Source: Cunninghamella blakesleeana
Taxonomy: Eukaryota > Mucoromycota > Mucoromycetes > Mucorales > Cunninghamellaceae
DNA: 64,000 bases
Direction: 5' to 3'
Assembly (NCBI GenBank): GCA_017871115.1
Contig: JAFCIZ010000010.1
Location: 523,001 to 587,000 of the forward strand
The notes under the pieces are model-generated. The model had not been told where the DNA came from, searched no databases, and saw nothing but the letters and a program-made list of their open reading frames with translations. A program made the position numbers and the translations under genes. Positions 1 to 12,464 of this stretch are shown in pieces (the first letter of the stretch is position 1; each line of letters begins with the position of its first letter).

Positions 1-2900
1 TGCTAAGTCCAATGATATATGTGTACTAGAAGGTAAGATTTTATTATTGTTTTCCTGTGAATTCCCGCCGAAACAATATATTTTTGTTTGAACAAGTGAA
101 CAGCCTTAAAAAGTAAATTATAAATTTAATATATAAAATGGAAATCGATAAATAAAGAGAAATTTTATAAAATATAAAATATGTTTTTATATAAATATAG
201 CTTATATATTTATATATTACCCGGCGATAATTTATTAATAGTTTGACATTGTACTTTCAATGCATATAAAAAAATAGTAAATAGTAATTTATAATAAAAT
301 ATTAAATAAGTCATTTGATTAATAATAATATTTTATATATATAAAAAAAAAAAAAGAAAAGAGAAAAGAAAAGAAAGAAAAAGGAAAGGCAAAGAGAGAA
401 AAGAAATGAAAGGCGTTTATCAATGGAATCCTATTAACTAAGCAGTCATTTAAGTTTTGTTGTACAGAGGAGCTCAAGTTAATCAACGTTATACAAATAT
501 ATATATTTAAAAATAACTATAACCCAATTATGGACAAAAGAAATCGAGTTCCTTTACTTTTTTTAACTAGCCGTGGTCCTTGTTCTTAAATGGTGCAGTT
601 TATTTTGTACGAAACATTTCATTCAATCAGAGCTTATGTCGTAGCAAACGTATACCAAGTAAAAGAACGTTCGCATGCGACCATAAAAAAAAAAAAAAAC
701 AAATACCTACTGTTAAGCAATACTTGCAGCTGATCATGGAAGTGCTTAGTTTTTATTTTACAAATATGTATATGATTTATAATAAAAGTGGGTGCATCAC
801 ACTTATTCTCGATAATGTTTTTTTTTTAAGTCCTAACTTTAAAAGATAGACCATATTGTTTTATTATTTTTTTTACACACAGGGGAAAAACCTGTAAACT
901 ATACTATTTTTGTATTAATTTTAGCTCTTAAAAAGGAACTTCTATTGAACTGTTTCAAAAAAGGAACATCTAAATATTTGATGATGAAACTAATTTATTA
1001 TTCATCATCAATAGATAAAGTGAACAAATTCAACTGTTGATTGAAATAAATTAAAATAAGCATATAAAATAAAATAGATAGAGCACATTAAATAAATTAA
1101 ACCACGTAAAATAAAATAATATACCAAGATTTTGAAAGTTAAATGATTGATTTATAATAAAAATATGACAAAATAAAAAAGCAACAATAAAATATGCAAA
1201 TGGAAAACAAAAAAAAAAAAAACTCAATCTCCGCTGAAAAATTTAAAGTTTGCGTTCCACCATTTCCTCCTCTTTTCTTTTTAATTTTTTTTAATTTTTT
1301 AAATATAAGACACTTTCCATCAGAGTTTTAGAATTTATACCTTATATATCACCGCTGTTTATCGAATTGCTCATTAAAAGTGAAAATTTTTTATTTAACA
1401 AAAATACAATCAGATTTTTATTATTCAGTAACTTTAGCTATCCAACAATAATTAAATAAGCTTATTGAAATGGTAGATACATTTAAATTAATTAAAATAT
1501 CATTTGGGCACCACGTCAAACATTTAATACCTGAGCCCATTTTGTGAATGGTCTCTTTACAACTAGTAAACTAATTCAACTCAATACTGCCTTTTTTATC
1601 CATACATCCGTCGATGAATTTAAATATTTTAAAAGATGATTTCAATATCAAATTTCATGGCGCAGATTAACAACACTTTCTATTTAGTATATCTATTTTA
1701 AAAAGAATCGACTCTACTGCCTTTTTATAAGCTGATAATAATAGTAGTAAAAATAATAACACCAATGCTTCACTCGATTAAAATAATTAGGATATTCGTT
1801 TGTATTTCATAATATACAAAAGTAATCTCTACCACCACAAGATAATGTATATGGAGGTAATATTGAAGATGATATTTGCCAATAAAAATAGGAAAAGGAT
1901 ACCCCCCCACCTATTTGAACCATTTAACCCAATTCATTTCATTATCTGGACATAATTTTTTATATACATTTAGTTATTTTAAAGAAAAATGGTCAAAATG
2001 ATTATACTTGCTGTATTATTACATCTTTAATATTAAACTACCTTACCGATTGAATATAGGATTATGAAATAGGAACATTTTATATATATCTTTGATTATC
2101 TGTATTTCCAAGTTTAAAAAACCCAGTTTATTCATAATTCCTTTGTTCAAGAAAACACTATCCAACGAATAATAAAGAATTACAATCACAAATATAAAGA
2201 TTACAACAACTACAAATATACCCATTGGAAAAATTTAATATATAAAATAGCAGTTTCAGGTATAAAATGAGATTAACGATTATATGTCAAGCATATCTAT
2301 TCTTACGTCAGTTAACTTTAATAAATCTGAGACTAGCTATATCGTATAGTGATAATGATGGAAACGAGAATAGTAGAATAATAGGGTGGATTTTATTTTA
2401 AATTACGATAGCTTCTATTCCAATACGGATAAAAATGCTCTTTCCATAGATGTTAATTAATTTTGGAAAAAGTATGGTGTATGAATTTATATATAAATCA
2501 AGATGTATATTGGTATAGTCATCGTAGTGTATGTTAGCATTCTAATTGTGATACAACTGAAATGGATCTGTTTATAGTCATACTTTTATTATTCACTAGT
2601 TAAATATAAATATAATAAAGAAATGGCTATACTTGATATATGTTTTAATTATAAGAGATGCTGTTATGTCTAAATATTACTGTTAATAAATAAATGAATA
2701 TTTGATTTATTATATTGTTAGCTAGTAGTTAATAATTTTCACTACATTCGTAGTTATATACATGCATGTGTATGCATATACATATATATATATTTATCTA
2801 TTATATAAAATGTATTATTTATTATTGAACCATAAACATAATAGTTGGGGTTTAAAATAAAATAAAAAGATGCATGTACATGATAAAAATAAAGTAAAAC
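1..2900. other. Intergenic, no supported gene
   Basis: Very AT-rich sequence with only short chance frames, including an 89-codon one at 580-849 with no recognisable family and a 60-codon hydrophobic one at 2043-2225 (-). A purine-only stretch of A-runs and GAAA units runs over about 346-400. I see no conserved domain, tRNA or transposon end here. It may contain promoters or UTRs of a gene to the left of the window. Confidence 0.5.
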
Positions 2901-4617
2901 TTATTTTTTTTTATTAAGTTTCTTCTTTTTCTTTACTCTTTTTTCTTGCTTTTTTTCACTATCGTCATTGTCATCCTCTCGGTGTTTTTTCAGAATCTTA
3001 AATATTTGATCTTGTTGGCCTATATAAGTCGCTGGAAAGGGTCCATGATCTGCTGCGTTTTTTAAATAGTGACATTGTTCATCCGTTTGAACTGATTTAT
3101 TAATTGGTATAATTTTAAGCGCTTTCTTTATAAATATAGTGCCAGGTTGTTTTGTCCGTACTGGGCGATTATTTTTCTTAATATTATTAGTGTTATTTTT
3201 ATTGTTGTTATTATTAATATTATTACTGTCTTTATCATTATTATTAGTGTCACTGTCATTTTTATTTGTGTTGTTTTTACTAGTGTTGTTTTTATCCACC
3301 GTTTTAATTAATTTGTTTCCATTTTCCTGCTCTTTAATATATAATGGACTAGATACATTTGATAAAAGTTCAATGTATTCTCTTTTTTTTAGTGATGAGG
3401 ATCGATAGGCGTGTTTTGATATATAATGATGACGAAGTGATTCAATTTGTGGTACGAGGAAATAATTGGAATATTTTAAAAATTTAGACTCTAAAGCCTC
3501 TTTGCATGAAAAGCGCTCTGATGGTGATTTTTTTAATAATTGGCACAGTAAATCTTTAGCTATATTAAAAGATGTATAGATAAATATAAAAGAAATTATA
3601 GATATAAAAAATAAATCTTTTTTATATATATATGTTACCTGCATCTGATATAGGATCCCAAATTTTTGGATTTTTTGTAAAATCTATATTTTCATTTAAT
3701 ATCCATTTTTTTTGAACCGATATATGTGTGTCCTCAATTTCAAACGGTAAGCGATTCACTAATAATTCATGAAAAATCAAACCAATGCACCAGCTGTCAA
3801 TTTTTTCATCAAATCCATTGTAACTTTCCTCTGGTAATAATAATTCTGGTGCATAATATGAAACTGTTCCCATTATTTCAGTTGATCGACTGATGTCTTT
3901 TTTGTTAACAAATACACCAAAATCAGCAATTACTACTTTGAAATATTGTCTAAATTTGTTATCAATTAGGATATTACTAGGCTATAATTAAAATTGTTAA
4001 TTAAAAAATGAGTATTTTAGTTTCAAAGTGATTGATTTTTTTTTTTTAAAAAAAAAAAGGAAGATGGGAGAAACAATGTTCAATTGAATTTTACCTTCAA
4101 ATCTATAAGTAGTTTTAATTTGGAATACAATAAATAAAAATGATATTCATTTAAGTGAAAGTTGAATAATTGTGCATGGTAACAATAATATTAATACTAT
4201 ATATATTTAAACCTTACCTCTGTGTATAATATTGTTATCATGTAAATACTATTAAAAAAAGATTAATAATAATCCATTATTAACAATACTATTACAAATA
4301 AATATGTATTCAAGGCAAAAATTTAAAATAAAATTTTACAAAATTACCTTTGTTGCATTACACAATTGATATAAAATATACCGACTTTTATCTTCAGTTA
4401 ATTTATTATCATTTAAATAATCTTGCAAATTACCACCACAAAACCTGTGTCAAAATATAAAGAAAAATAGTGTAAATATAAACACCAATTCTATTTATTG
4501 ATATTTTTTTTTAATTTTGAAATATATATTCATTGTCTTTTATTATTACGCTGGGAAGATTAGCGAATAAGTCCCTTCATCGTTTTCTTGATAATGGATC
4601 AATGATATAATGTTTGG

Positions 4618-4655
<38 letters not shown>

Positions 4656-5769
4656 AAAAGAAATAATATTAATAAGTAAATCATATCCTTTATTTTTAAG
4701 TTATATTATACAAATCAGCTTACATGATTTAATGATTTTAATAATTTGATTTCCCTTAGCATTTTTTCTTTTTCGTGTATTAACTGGGGGCCAAGTGTTT
4801 TAATAGGTTTAAATTTTTTACACACAAAACCAATGTATGATGGAAAAGTAGTTCCACATAAATATATAATTGATTGACCACCACATCCAACGATTTCTTT
4901 GGATACCATTAATGTTTCTTTTCTGATTTTCAAGGAAGTAGTATCATCTGCATCTGCAATATTATTTTCACTTCTTTTTGGTTTGACATAAGTAGGTATT
5001 GTCATAGATGTTAAATCATTCCATTCATGATTATTCATTCGATGAAAGCAAAAGCTCATGGATGGATAGGAAAGAGTAATCACACATCCTGGAAATAAAG
5101 GCATTGTTTTTCCACGGTTAATTTTAACTCCATTTACTATATAAAAAAAATAAAAAAGAATAACAGTTATTATATATTTAAATAAGTGGTGTTGTTTTTA
5201 GTTGACCTACAAAAAGTGCCATTTCTACTGTGATCTTCGATGCAAACCATTTCGGTATCAGCATTTGTTTTTATCTGAAATATGTATATATATATATATA
5301 TATATATTAGTTTCATTCATTGCTTCAGATATATATGTTGATAAATATACTACTATGTCTTACAGAATATATTCTACATTGTATTGAACTGATTCTATCA
5401 TCGCTAATGATCATATCGCTAATATAAATAATATATAAATATATATGTATATAAGTAGACAGTAGTACTAATTATAATAAAATACGCGTTTCATTTTAAT
5501 TTATTCACCATTTTTTATCTTGACCAATAGTTATATTTGGGTGATGGGGTATTGCTAGCACTATAAAAAGAGCGAGAGAGAGTGAAAAAAAATACGAAAA
5601 AAAAAGAAACGATAAGTGGCAAAGTAACTTTAATGTTTTTTTTAATTTTTTAAAACGAATAAATATCAACCTTATTTTTCCATTTACTTTTTTGTTGAAA
5701 CTGGGAAGAAATTCCACGTAATATACCAAGAAATTCATCCCGAGATCCATCTAGTAGATTTTGTTCCAT
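2901..5769 (-). CDS. CHK2/Rad53-type protein kinase with N-terminal FHA domain
   Basis: Spliced serine/threonine kinase of roughly 550-600 residues. I chose the start at 5769 because exon 1 (5671-5769, 33 codons, MEQNLLDGSRDE...) feeds into an FHA domain. The FHA signature is assembled over several exons: NITIGQ, then SDDRISSIQC, then DHSRNGTFLNGVKINRG. The kinase follows with a glycine loop (VGCGGQSIIYLCG), VAIK-type lysine (CKKFK), alpha-C glutamate (EIKLLKSLNH), YLHDNNIIHRDLKPSNIL, DFG (IADFGVF) and APE (YYAPELLL). The catalytic loop is split over a 31-base exon (4218-4248), an 8-base exon (4095-4102) and the next exon. The C-terminal tail is Asn/Asp-rich and ends in lysine clusters resembling a nuclear localisation signal. 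FHA plus kinase is the arrangement of the DNA-damage checkpoint kinases Rad53/Cds1/CHK2, and of Dun1 and Mek1; I cannot choose among these. It is divergent from AIM19 across about 260 bases. Confidence 0.85.
4095..4102 (-). other. 8-base microexon in the kinase catalytic loop
   Basis: On the minus strand the sequence reads acttatag|atttgaag|gtaaaatt, giving a standard acceptor and donor around eight bases. Joined to the 31-base exon ending in ...CACAGAG (4218-4248) and the next exon starting CCTAGTAAT, it restores IIHRD-LK-PSNIL exactly. Reading through without the microexon destroys the motif: the unspliced frame gives LLIDLK in place of HRDLK. Confidence 0.75.
4618..4652 (+). repeat. (TA)n microsatellite in kinase intron
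   Basis: About 17 ta units inside an intron of the FHA kinase gene. Similar intronic or intergenic TA runs occur near 8222, 19416, 30751, 37390 and 39038. Confidence 0.85.
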
Positions 5770-6027
5770 TCTGATAAAGAAAAATAAAATGAAATAAAAA
5801 GCGAAAGATAAAAAAAAAATAAGCGAAAAATTAAAAGATCAAGTAAAAAGAAACTTAAAAAAATTGATTAAAATTCCGAAGCGTCATTTTTTTTTTTGGC
5901 ACATCACGGGCCAATCATAAATTTTTTCATTTCAATATCCGTCATGTGCCTTTAAAGTTTTTTTTTGCCCTTACTTTTTTCACTTTTTGTTTTTTTGTTT
6001 TTTGTTATTTTATAGACAGATATTAAT

Positions 6028-6707
6028 ATGACAGATAATAGAAATACAACAAACAACACTTCACTTTCCTGGTTGGATAAACAAGCTAATTCACCATTAA
6101 CAGTTTGGAGCTTATCAGCTTTATGTAATGTAGATATATATATATATATATATACATATATAGAATCTTTAATATGTATATGCTTATTCTTTTTTATTTA
6201 TTATTATTGCTATTTGTATTTATTATTAAAAAAGCGTTGGCCACTTTACCTTTAGCAGCTAAAAAAGCACCTGGTATACCTTCCATATTTCAATCCATAG
6301 CTTTTAGTGCTATATATGGAGGAGCAGGGTAATAAGAAAAAGAAGTAGAAATAAAAAAGAACTATATAAAGGAGTATGATAAAAAATATATTTATTCTAT
6401 TTATTTATGTTTATTTAATAGTTATGTAACATATGTTGGCGATAGTGAAAATGGAGCTGGTATTGCTACAGGTAAAAAAAAATATTAGGATATATTAAAT
6501 AGAGATATATATTAAAATAGAAGTAGAAGCAGGTCATTGATGTATATATATATAACGTATATAGCGTGGAGTTTGTCTTGGTCATTCTTAAATGCAAAGT
6601 CAGCAATCAAATCGTGTAAACCTATACCATTAATGATGGTCGCAGCCACAACCTATAACATCTTTGTTTATGGAAATAAAACATTAAAAGTGAATGGCTA
6701 TATTTAA
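6028..6707 (+). CDS. AIM19-like mitochondrial membrane protein
   Basis: Small protein of about 150 residues in four exons. It starts MTDNRNTTNNTSLSWLDKQ. A donor inside the apparent ALCN run joins to ...SLATLPLAAKKAPGIPSIF, then QSIAFSAIYGGAG, then YVTYVGDSENGAGIAT, and finally AWSLSWSFLNAKSAIKS through to the stop at 6705-6707. The conserved core (AAKKAPGIPSIFQSIAFSA, GDSENGAGIATAWSL) matches my recollection of the fungal Aim19 family (altered inheritance of mitochondria 19), a small membrane protein whose loss affects mitochondrial genome inheritance in yeast. Two or three short hydrophobic segments are visible. The molecular function is not established. The long apparent frame at 6028-6255 is exon 1 running into a TA-repeat intron. 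Confidence 0.8.
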
Positions 6708-7155
6708 TATCAATAATACATACATATATATATATATATTATATATATTGTAGTCATATTTGTATATATATATTTATTTATTTGTTTTTGGATCAGTTTT
6801 AAATTGATAAACAATGAAAAAAAGATATAATTTCATTATAATGGACCTAACGCAACAATCTAAAAAAGGAACTGACAAAAAAAAAATTTAAAATTCAAAC
6901 TTAATTTTTGATCACACCCAACCCAAAAAAATAAAAAATGGCCAAGTAAAAAAATATCTTGGTTTTTTTTTTCCATTTCCTTTCTTCCCCTCTCTTTTCA
7001 ATTTTTTTCTTATTTTTTAAAAAAAATAAAAATTTGTATATATTTAACCCTTTATTTTTTAAAAAAACAACTATATTCTACCTTTTTTTTATTTTCTCTT
7101 CTATTTGTTTAACAAATATACACATCATACTATAAACATATATAAATTAAAAAAG

Positions 7156-8216
7156 ATGGAAGATAGGATATTATCATCACAGCATAAGTCATATACTGGC
7201 TTAAGGGAATCCATTACTTTATTTCAATCTGTTATTATAGTAAGTTATCCTTCTTTTAGCATAATATATTATTTATTATTATTGTATAGTGGACTTATTT
7301 ATATTATTATTATTATTTCTTATTTTAGTTAATAGGGTTCGTTTTATTATTTATTGGTAATAATATTAAGGAGAAGTGGAAGAAAAAACTTAAAAATTAT
7401 CAAATTTTATTAAATAAATATGTATGTATATATGTATGTATGTACATATTGTATATTATTTAATAGGAGCCTATACAATAACGGATAGTCAAACGAGTTT
7501 TACAACATCATATACCTTATTAATAAGTGGCTGTTTAATATCTTTTGTTGGGTTTCTTGGTAGTTTTGGTTCGCATATTGAACATATCAGCTTTTTAAAA
7601 ACAAGTCTAAGTATTATTGCAACTCTACTAGTCTTTGAAATAGGTATAAATAAGTTACCCAAGATAATAATATAAAAAAATAAAACAAATTTAATCATGT
7701 ATTTACCTTTTTTTTTTTCTCTTTTTTTTTTTTGGTATAGTATGTATTGCTTTATACTATACCCACCGTGATAAAGTAAGTACATATGAATATAATTATA
7801 TATGGTTATATAAAAAGTACGTATACTTTTATTTATAAATGATATGTTTTATATAGATTATTGATTACGGAAGTTGGTTATGGAATTTCTTTATGAAGAA
7901 GGATTCTGATTTTTTATTCGATATGGAACGATTGTAAGTCAGGGAATTAAAAAATAAAAAAGTGATACGCTTCCTCCTTTCCTGTTTCATTTATTCTTAT
8001 TTAATAATTCCATTTCACTTTATATATATATAAACAAAATAAAAAAAAATAGGTTTCATTGCTGTGGTTATTTAGATCCAAAGGATAGATCTGTTCCTAG
8101 TTACTGCACTATATCAACGATGGGGTGCCAACAAACAATAGTAGATTGGATAACAAAATGGAATGTATTTATCACAATTACCGGTTTTGTATTTTTAGCT
8201 ATGCAAGTAAGTTAAT

Positions 8217-8254
<38 letters not shown>

Positions 8255-8597
8255 AAGATTCATGAAACAAGTAGATAAAATGGTACTAATGACATGTATT
8301 TTTTTATATTTTATTATGTAGATGTGTTATATATTACTTGGAGTGGTATTAATTATGATGATTGAAAGGCAAATTAAAGATGAACAATTTTTTGAGTCAA
8401 TAAATCAGCAACCATCACAGCAACATTATTATCATCAACATCGCTATCCTTTTATAAGGCATCAACAACAAGCAACACAAAGATCTTCTGACCGTCTAAT
8501 GCAACCTCAGTACGGCTCTTTTTCAAATAATAACATTAACTATAGCCACCATAAATCAAACTCACAATCAACTTATCCATCTTCTTCCTCTTCATAA
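7156..8597 (+). CDS. Tetraspanin
   Basis: Multi-exon four-pass membrane protein. Start at ATG 7156 (MEDRILSSQHKSYTGL); an upstream in-frame ATG at 7105 lies in what looks like leader sequence. TM1 spans FQSVII/LIGFVLLFIG, TM2 YTLLISGCLISFVGFLGSFG, TM3 LSIIATLLVFEI/VCIALYY. The large loop then carries the diagnostic FHCCGYLDPKDRSVPSYC and a later GCQQ, and TM4 is ITGFVFLAMQ/MCYILLGVVLIMM. CCG, PSxC and GC cysteines at these places define the tetraspanin family. The cytoplasmic C-tail is rich in Gln, His and Ser. Tetraspanins organise membrane microdomains; fungal ones are linked to polarised growth and septal or infection structures, but nothing here gives a specific role. Confidence 0.85.
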
Positions 8598-10002
8598 TAT
8601 ATACATATGCATCATCTTTTAATTCCTATTTTCCCACTATATTCAATCGTTCTTTCTTAACCGATTATTGAACTTAGATAAAAATGGAAGATAAGGTAAT
8701 AATAATAGTAATAGTAATATATATTTATAGATATATATTTATATATAAATTGAACTCATCCTTACATTATTTATTTTTTATTTGTTAGAAAATTTTTAAT
8801 GTATTAACAAACTATTACAATCATCAGTAACAATAACAACTTAAAAAATATCCAAAATAATAATAATAATAATAATAATGATATACTCACATGCACAATC
8901 ACAACCCTTCTCTATATCTTCATTTTGTATAATTAATGTGTATGCCGTGAAACCTCTTTTTTAATTATACTTTTATTATAAATATATAAATACGAACTGT
9001 ACATTTTTTATTTTATTTTTTTTAAATTGATCACCTGCTTTATTGATCATTTTACAAATATATACATTTTTCTTATTTTATTTTTTATTTTATATATAAA
9101 TCTCTTTCCCCCATTCTTTTTTTATTTTTACTTTTTCATTTTCTCAAATGATATCAATATAATAATTATAACTGTCTCCAAATTAATATTAATAATAACA
9201 ATTATAATAATAAAAAAATAAGGCCATTTTTTTTAAAAATATATAAATTATAGCGAATAATATGATTAATTTTTTATTTTGTCAAAAGAGCAAATTAAAA
9301 CCTATGAATAGCAACGATTACCTATTTATACTTTCCATATAAATATTGAATGTACGGGTTTTACTTTTGATAGTTCAAGCTGCCCCAATACAGTATTTTT
9401 TATTAAAAAAATAAATACATATAAATATATGAGCAAATAAAATATCTTTTTATTTTAAAAGTATATTTCGCTATATCAATATTATAATAAAGCTTATTTA
9501 ATTATGTTTTATTACTTTTACTTTACGTATTTTAACTTAGAGTTTTTTTTCAAGTACATATTTATAAATAATCTTTACAGTCTTATATTTTCACTATTTA
9601 TCTTTAAAAATAATATAGCTACATATATGGATTTATTGTTCATTTAATTATTATTAATAATCACCAGCCAGTTTATAATCGGTATTGATCACAAGCTGCT
9701 AACTTCTTTCTACAAGTTGGTTTGTTGCAAAATCATATAATAGCTCTTTTTTATATAGTAATAACACCTGGTAAAAATAAATTCTGGCCATTTTTTTTTT
9801 ATCATTAAAAAAAAGGCACCATTTTATTTAATTATTGCCCCAAAAAAATCGTTTAAACTTTTCCATATTAAATAATTATAACCGTAGATGAGTTAATTAA
9901 TTTATTCTGAAATCTAGATTATTACTTTATTATTACACATTACAATAACTATACAATTAAATCACCATTCACAGATTGATCTATGTGTTAGTACATATAT
10001 AT
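8598..10002. other. Intergenic, 3' ends on both sides
   Basis: Region between the tetraspanin stop and the PEX16 stop, so it should hold both 3' ends. Several AATAAA-like sequences and (AAT)n stretches (about 8857-8880) are present. I see no gene. Confidence 0.5.
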
Positions 10003-11903
10003 TTATGACCCTGATGTATAGAAGTAACATTGTTGCCAGAAGGGTTTATAATCATTGATAGCAGCTAATAAAATAAAATAATATAAAATAAGCATTTTTA
10101 AGGATAGATATTTTTTTTTTTTTGTTTTTATTATCATTTCAAGCTCTCTCATTTTTAATATTTTAAAAAAATATAAAATAAATACTTTACTTGTAAGAAT
10201 CGATACAAGTGGACGATGTTCAGTAGCGTCACAGATCCACCCTAATAATTTACTATACATAATAAAATAAAACGAACAAAACAAGTGTTCCAAAATTATC
10301 AATACTCTTCCTTTGTAAATATATATTTAATTTATTTACAGCTCATTTCATTTATATCATTTTATTTTATTTTTTTTACCTTGTATACTGAGAATATAAA
10401 GGGCCACGAAAGAAATAGTATAATAATAAATACAATCTTCTTTTATGTTCTTCTTTTTCTAATGGACCATTAAGCGATATGGATCGTAAGATTAATGAAC
10501 CAATATCAATTGCAAAAGAGATTGCCCAAGGCTGCCAATAATTTTCTTCTTCTTTTTCATCGATGTCAATATCTTCATCATTTTCTAGATCATTGCCTAT
10601 TTCTTTTTCATTTTTCTCTTCTTCATTATCCTTCGATGATCCATTTATACCATGAGCTCTTTTTAATAAAATAACTAACGTAAAAATAAAATAAAATAAA
10701 ATGAATCAGATATAAATCCATCGTTATTTATTTTTATATCTATATAGAATTCTTCACTATATATATATAAACCTACCATACACAAAAGGTCTTATTATCC
10801 ATAATATTTCGGCTAACTGACTTAATTTTTTTAATGTTGGCGTTAATGGAGAAGAGAATGATGACAATGGATCAGAAATTAACTGTTGATTATCATAAAG
10901 GGTTTCGTTTGCTGAAGAAGGTAAACCAATACGTGGATCCAAATGTGTTAATTCAAATTTTTCTTCTTTATCAAATTCAAGGTTTTCGGGGTTAATATTT
11001 CGAATATAATGAGTTGGATGAAGGATCATTTTCTTTTTGTTTGTGTAAAATAAAACCAATCTTAACAACATTCTATACAATATAATATATAAATAAATAA
11101 AGGAAATAAAAAGGCATAAAGCTAATAAGTAAATAAATAAATACAATCATATAAATCAGTTTTGTATTATGATCACTCTTGCTACTATTATAGATTTTAT
11201 ACTTTCTTACTTCAATCCTTCTATACAAGATATAAATTGCCATTTCCTTTTTGTATTCCATTTTCTTGATATGATCATTTCTAATACTATTTCTGAATAA
11301 GATACTATACTTAATAAAGTAGCCGAATACCGATATAAGTCATTGACACGTGATTGAACGTTGAGATGATGATTAAATAGAAAACTTTCACTTCCTTCTT
11401 CTACAAGTTCCTTTTCATTATTATTACTATTTTTAAGTGCTGTTTTATTTTTTTTAATAGCTGATTTGTATAATAAATGTGTATTAACAAGGGAAACTAA
11501 GTTCAAAATAGTCAATACTATTTTTACAGTTATAAAGATAATAAAGATATAATAGAAGTGAATACAAAAAATAAGTTTGATATATAATAAGAAAAAAATG
11601 GAAAAACAAAAAGCCAACTTACTTGCTTGTGAACATAAGTCACCATCCTTTACTCTACCTAAATAAACAAAGTGTATTGATAAAAAAAACAAAAATAATG
11701 TCAAATAAATATAATATATGTTTTTAAAAAATCTTTATATACAATTCATTTTATTTTATTTTTTATCATATGAATTTACCAGGTAAAACAAGAGAAAAGG
11801 CCCTTAATAAATCTTCTATTTCATTTATTTTTGAGAGATAACCATTATTAAAATCAGTTATGCTGGTTTTACTTTTAAAATGTAATAAGGTAGTAGGCAG
11901 CAT
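10003..11903 (-). CDS. Peroxisomal biogenesis factor 16 (peroxin-16)
   Basis: Spliced gene of about 350-380 codons. Start at 11903: MLPTTLLHFKSKTSITDF, then KINEIEDLLRAFSLVLPG, joining to RVKDGDLCSQASK. The middle contains RNINPENLEFDKEEKFELTH and LAEILWIIRPFVYG, comparable to the IAESLYIARPL region of animal PEX16. Next come RRLYLLLYYFFRGPLYSQY, comparable to the RRRTILLLYYLLRSPFYD segment, and the C-terminus WQQCYFYTSGS, comparable to WQKIYFYSWG. PEX16 is an integral peroxisomal membrane protein that recruits membrane proteins, with PEX3, during peroxisome formation. It shares a roughly 560-base promoter interval with CSN3. Confidence 0.9.
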
Positions 11904-12464
11904 TAAAAAAAAAAGTACGTGAATAAGAAAGAAGAAGGAAAACAGAAAAAGTTAAGAAGAGTGAAAAAAAAAAAGGAGAACCTTTTTTGTGCGTTTTTGC
12001 TTAATAAAAATCTAGATGCGGGGATACAAAAATTTACTCTTACTTCCTTATTTGGGTGATTAAAAAAAAAATTACTAAGTTATAGTAATAAACTTTTTTT
12101 TTTTAAAAAAAAAAAGAGCATTTAAATACATTTATAAAAGCATGTACTTTTAATAAAACAATGAAATATGACATATATTTATTATGTCACTTTATTTTTA
12201 AACTTTTTATATTTATACTGTTATATTAAAAAAAATGCTGGCTTTTAAATTATTTACCCACAAAAATATTTTTTTTAAGTATCACGCTTTTTTTTCGCTA
12301 GTTTTCACTTTTTTTTTTGCCAATACACTAATATACATATTATTTTATATTATATATATAAATATATATCTATATATCTATATATTAATTTAGCTATATA
12401 AATATTTTATTTTATTATATATATTAAAAAAAAACAAGTAATTAAAATTAACAAAAGGAGTAGA
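11904..12464. promoter_or_regulatory. Divergent promoter interval PEX16 / CSN3
   Basis: About 560 bases between two divergent start codons. It contains a T-run directly followed by an A-run (about 12093-12116), a poly-purine stretch near 11905-11980 and TA-rich sequence just before the CSN3 start. No specific factor site can be named. Confidence 0.4.

Noticed and set aside
580..849. 89-codon frame in the left gap
   Set aside because: No signal peptide, domain or splice context; it contains a homopolymer lysine run from an A-tract.
3139..3408. Hydrophobic leucine-rich plus-strand frame resembling a membrane protein
   Set aside because: It is the antisense of the Asn/Asp-rich tail of the FHA kinase, which has clear domain support.
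4090..4200. Apparent loss of HRD (LID) in the kinase, suggesting a pseudokinase
   Set aside because: The canonical HRD is restored by the 31-base exon and the 8-base microexon; the LID reading is intron sequence.
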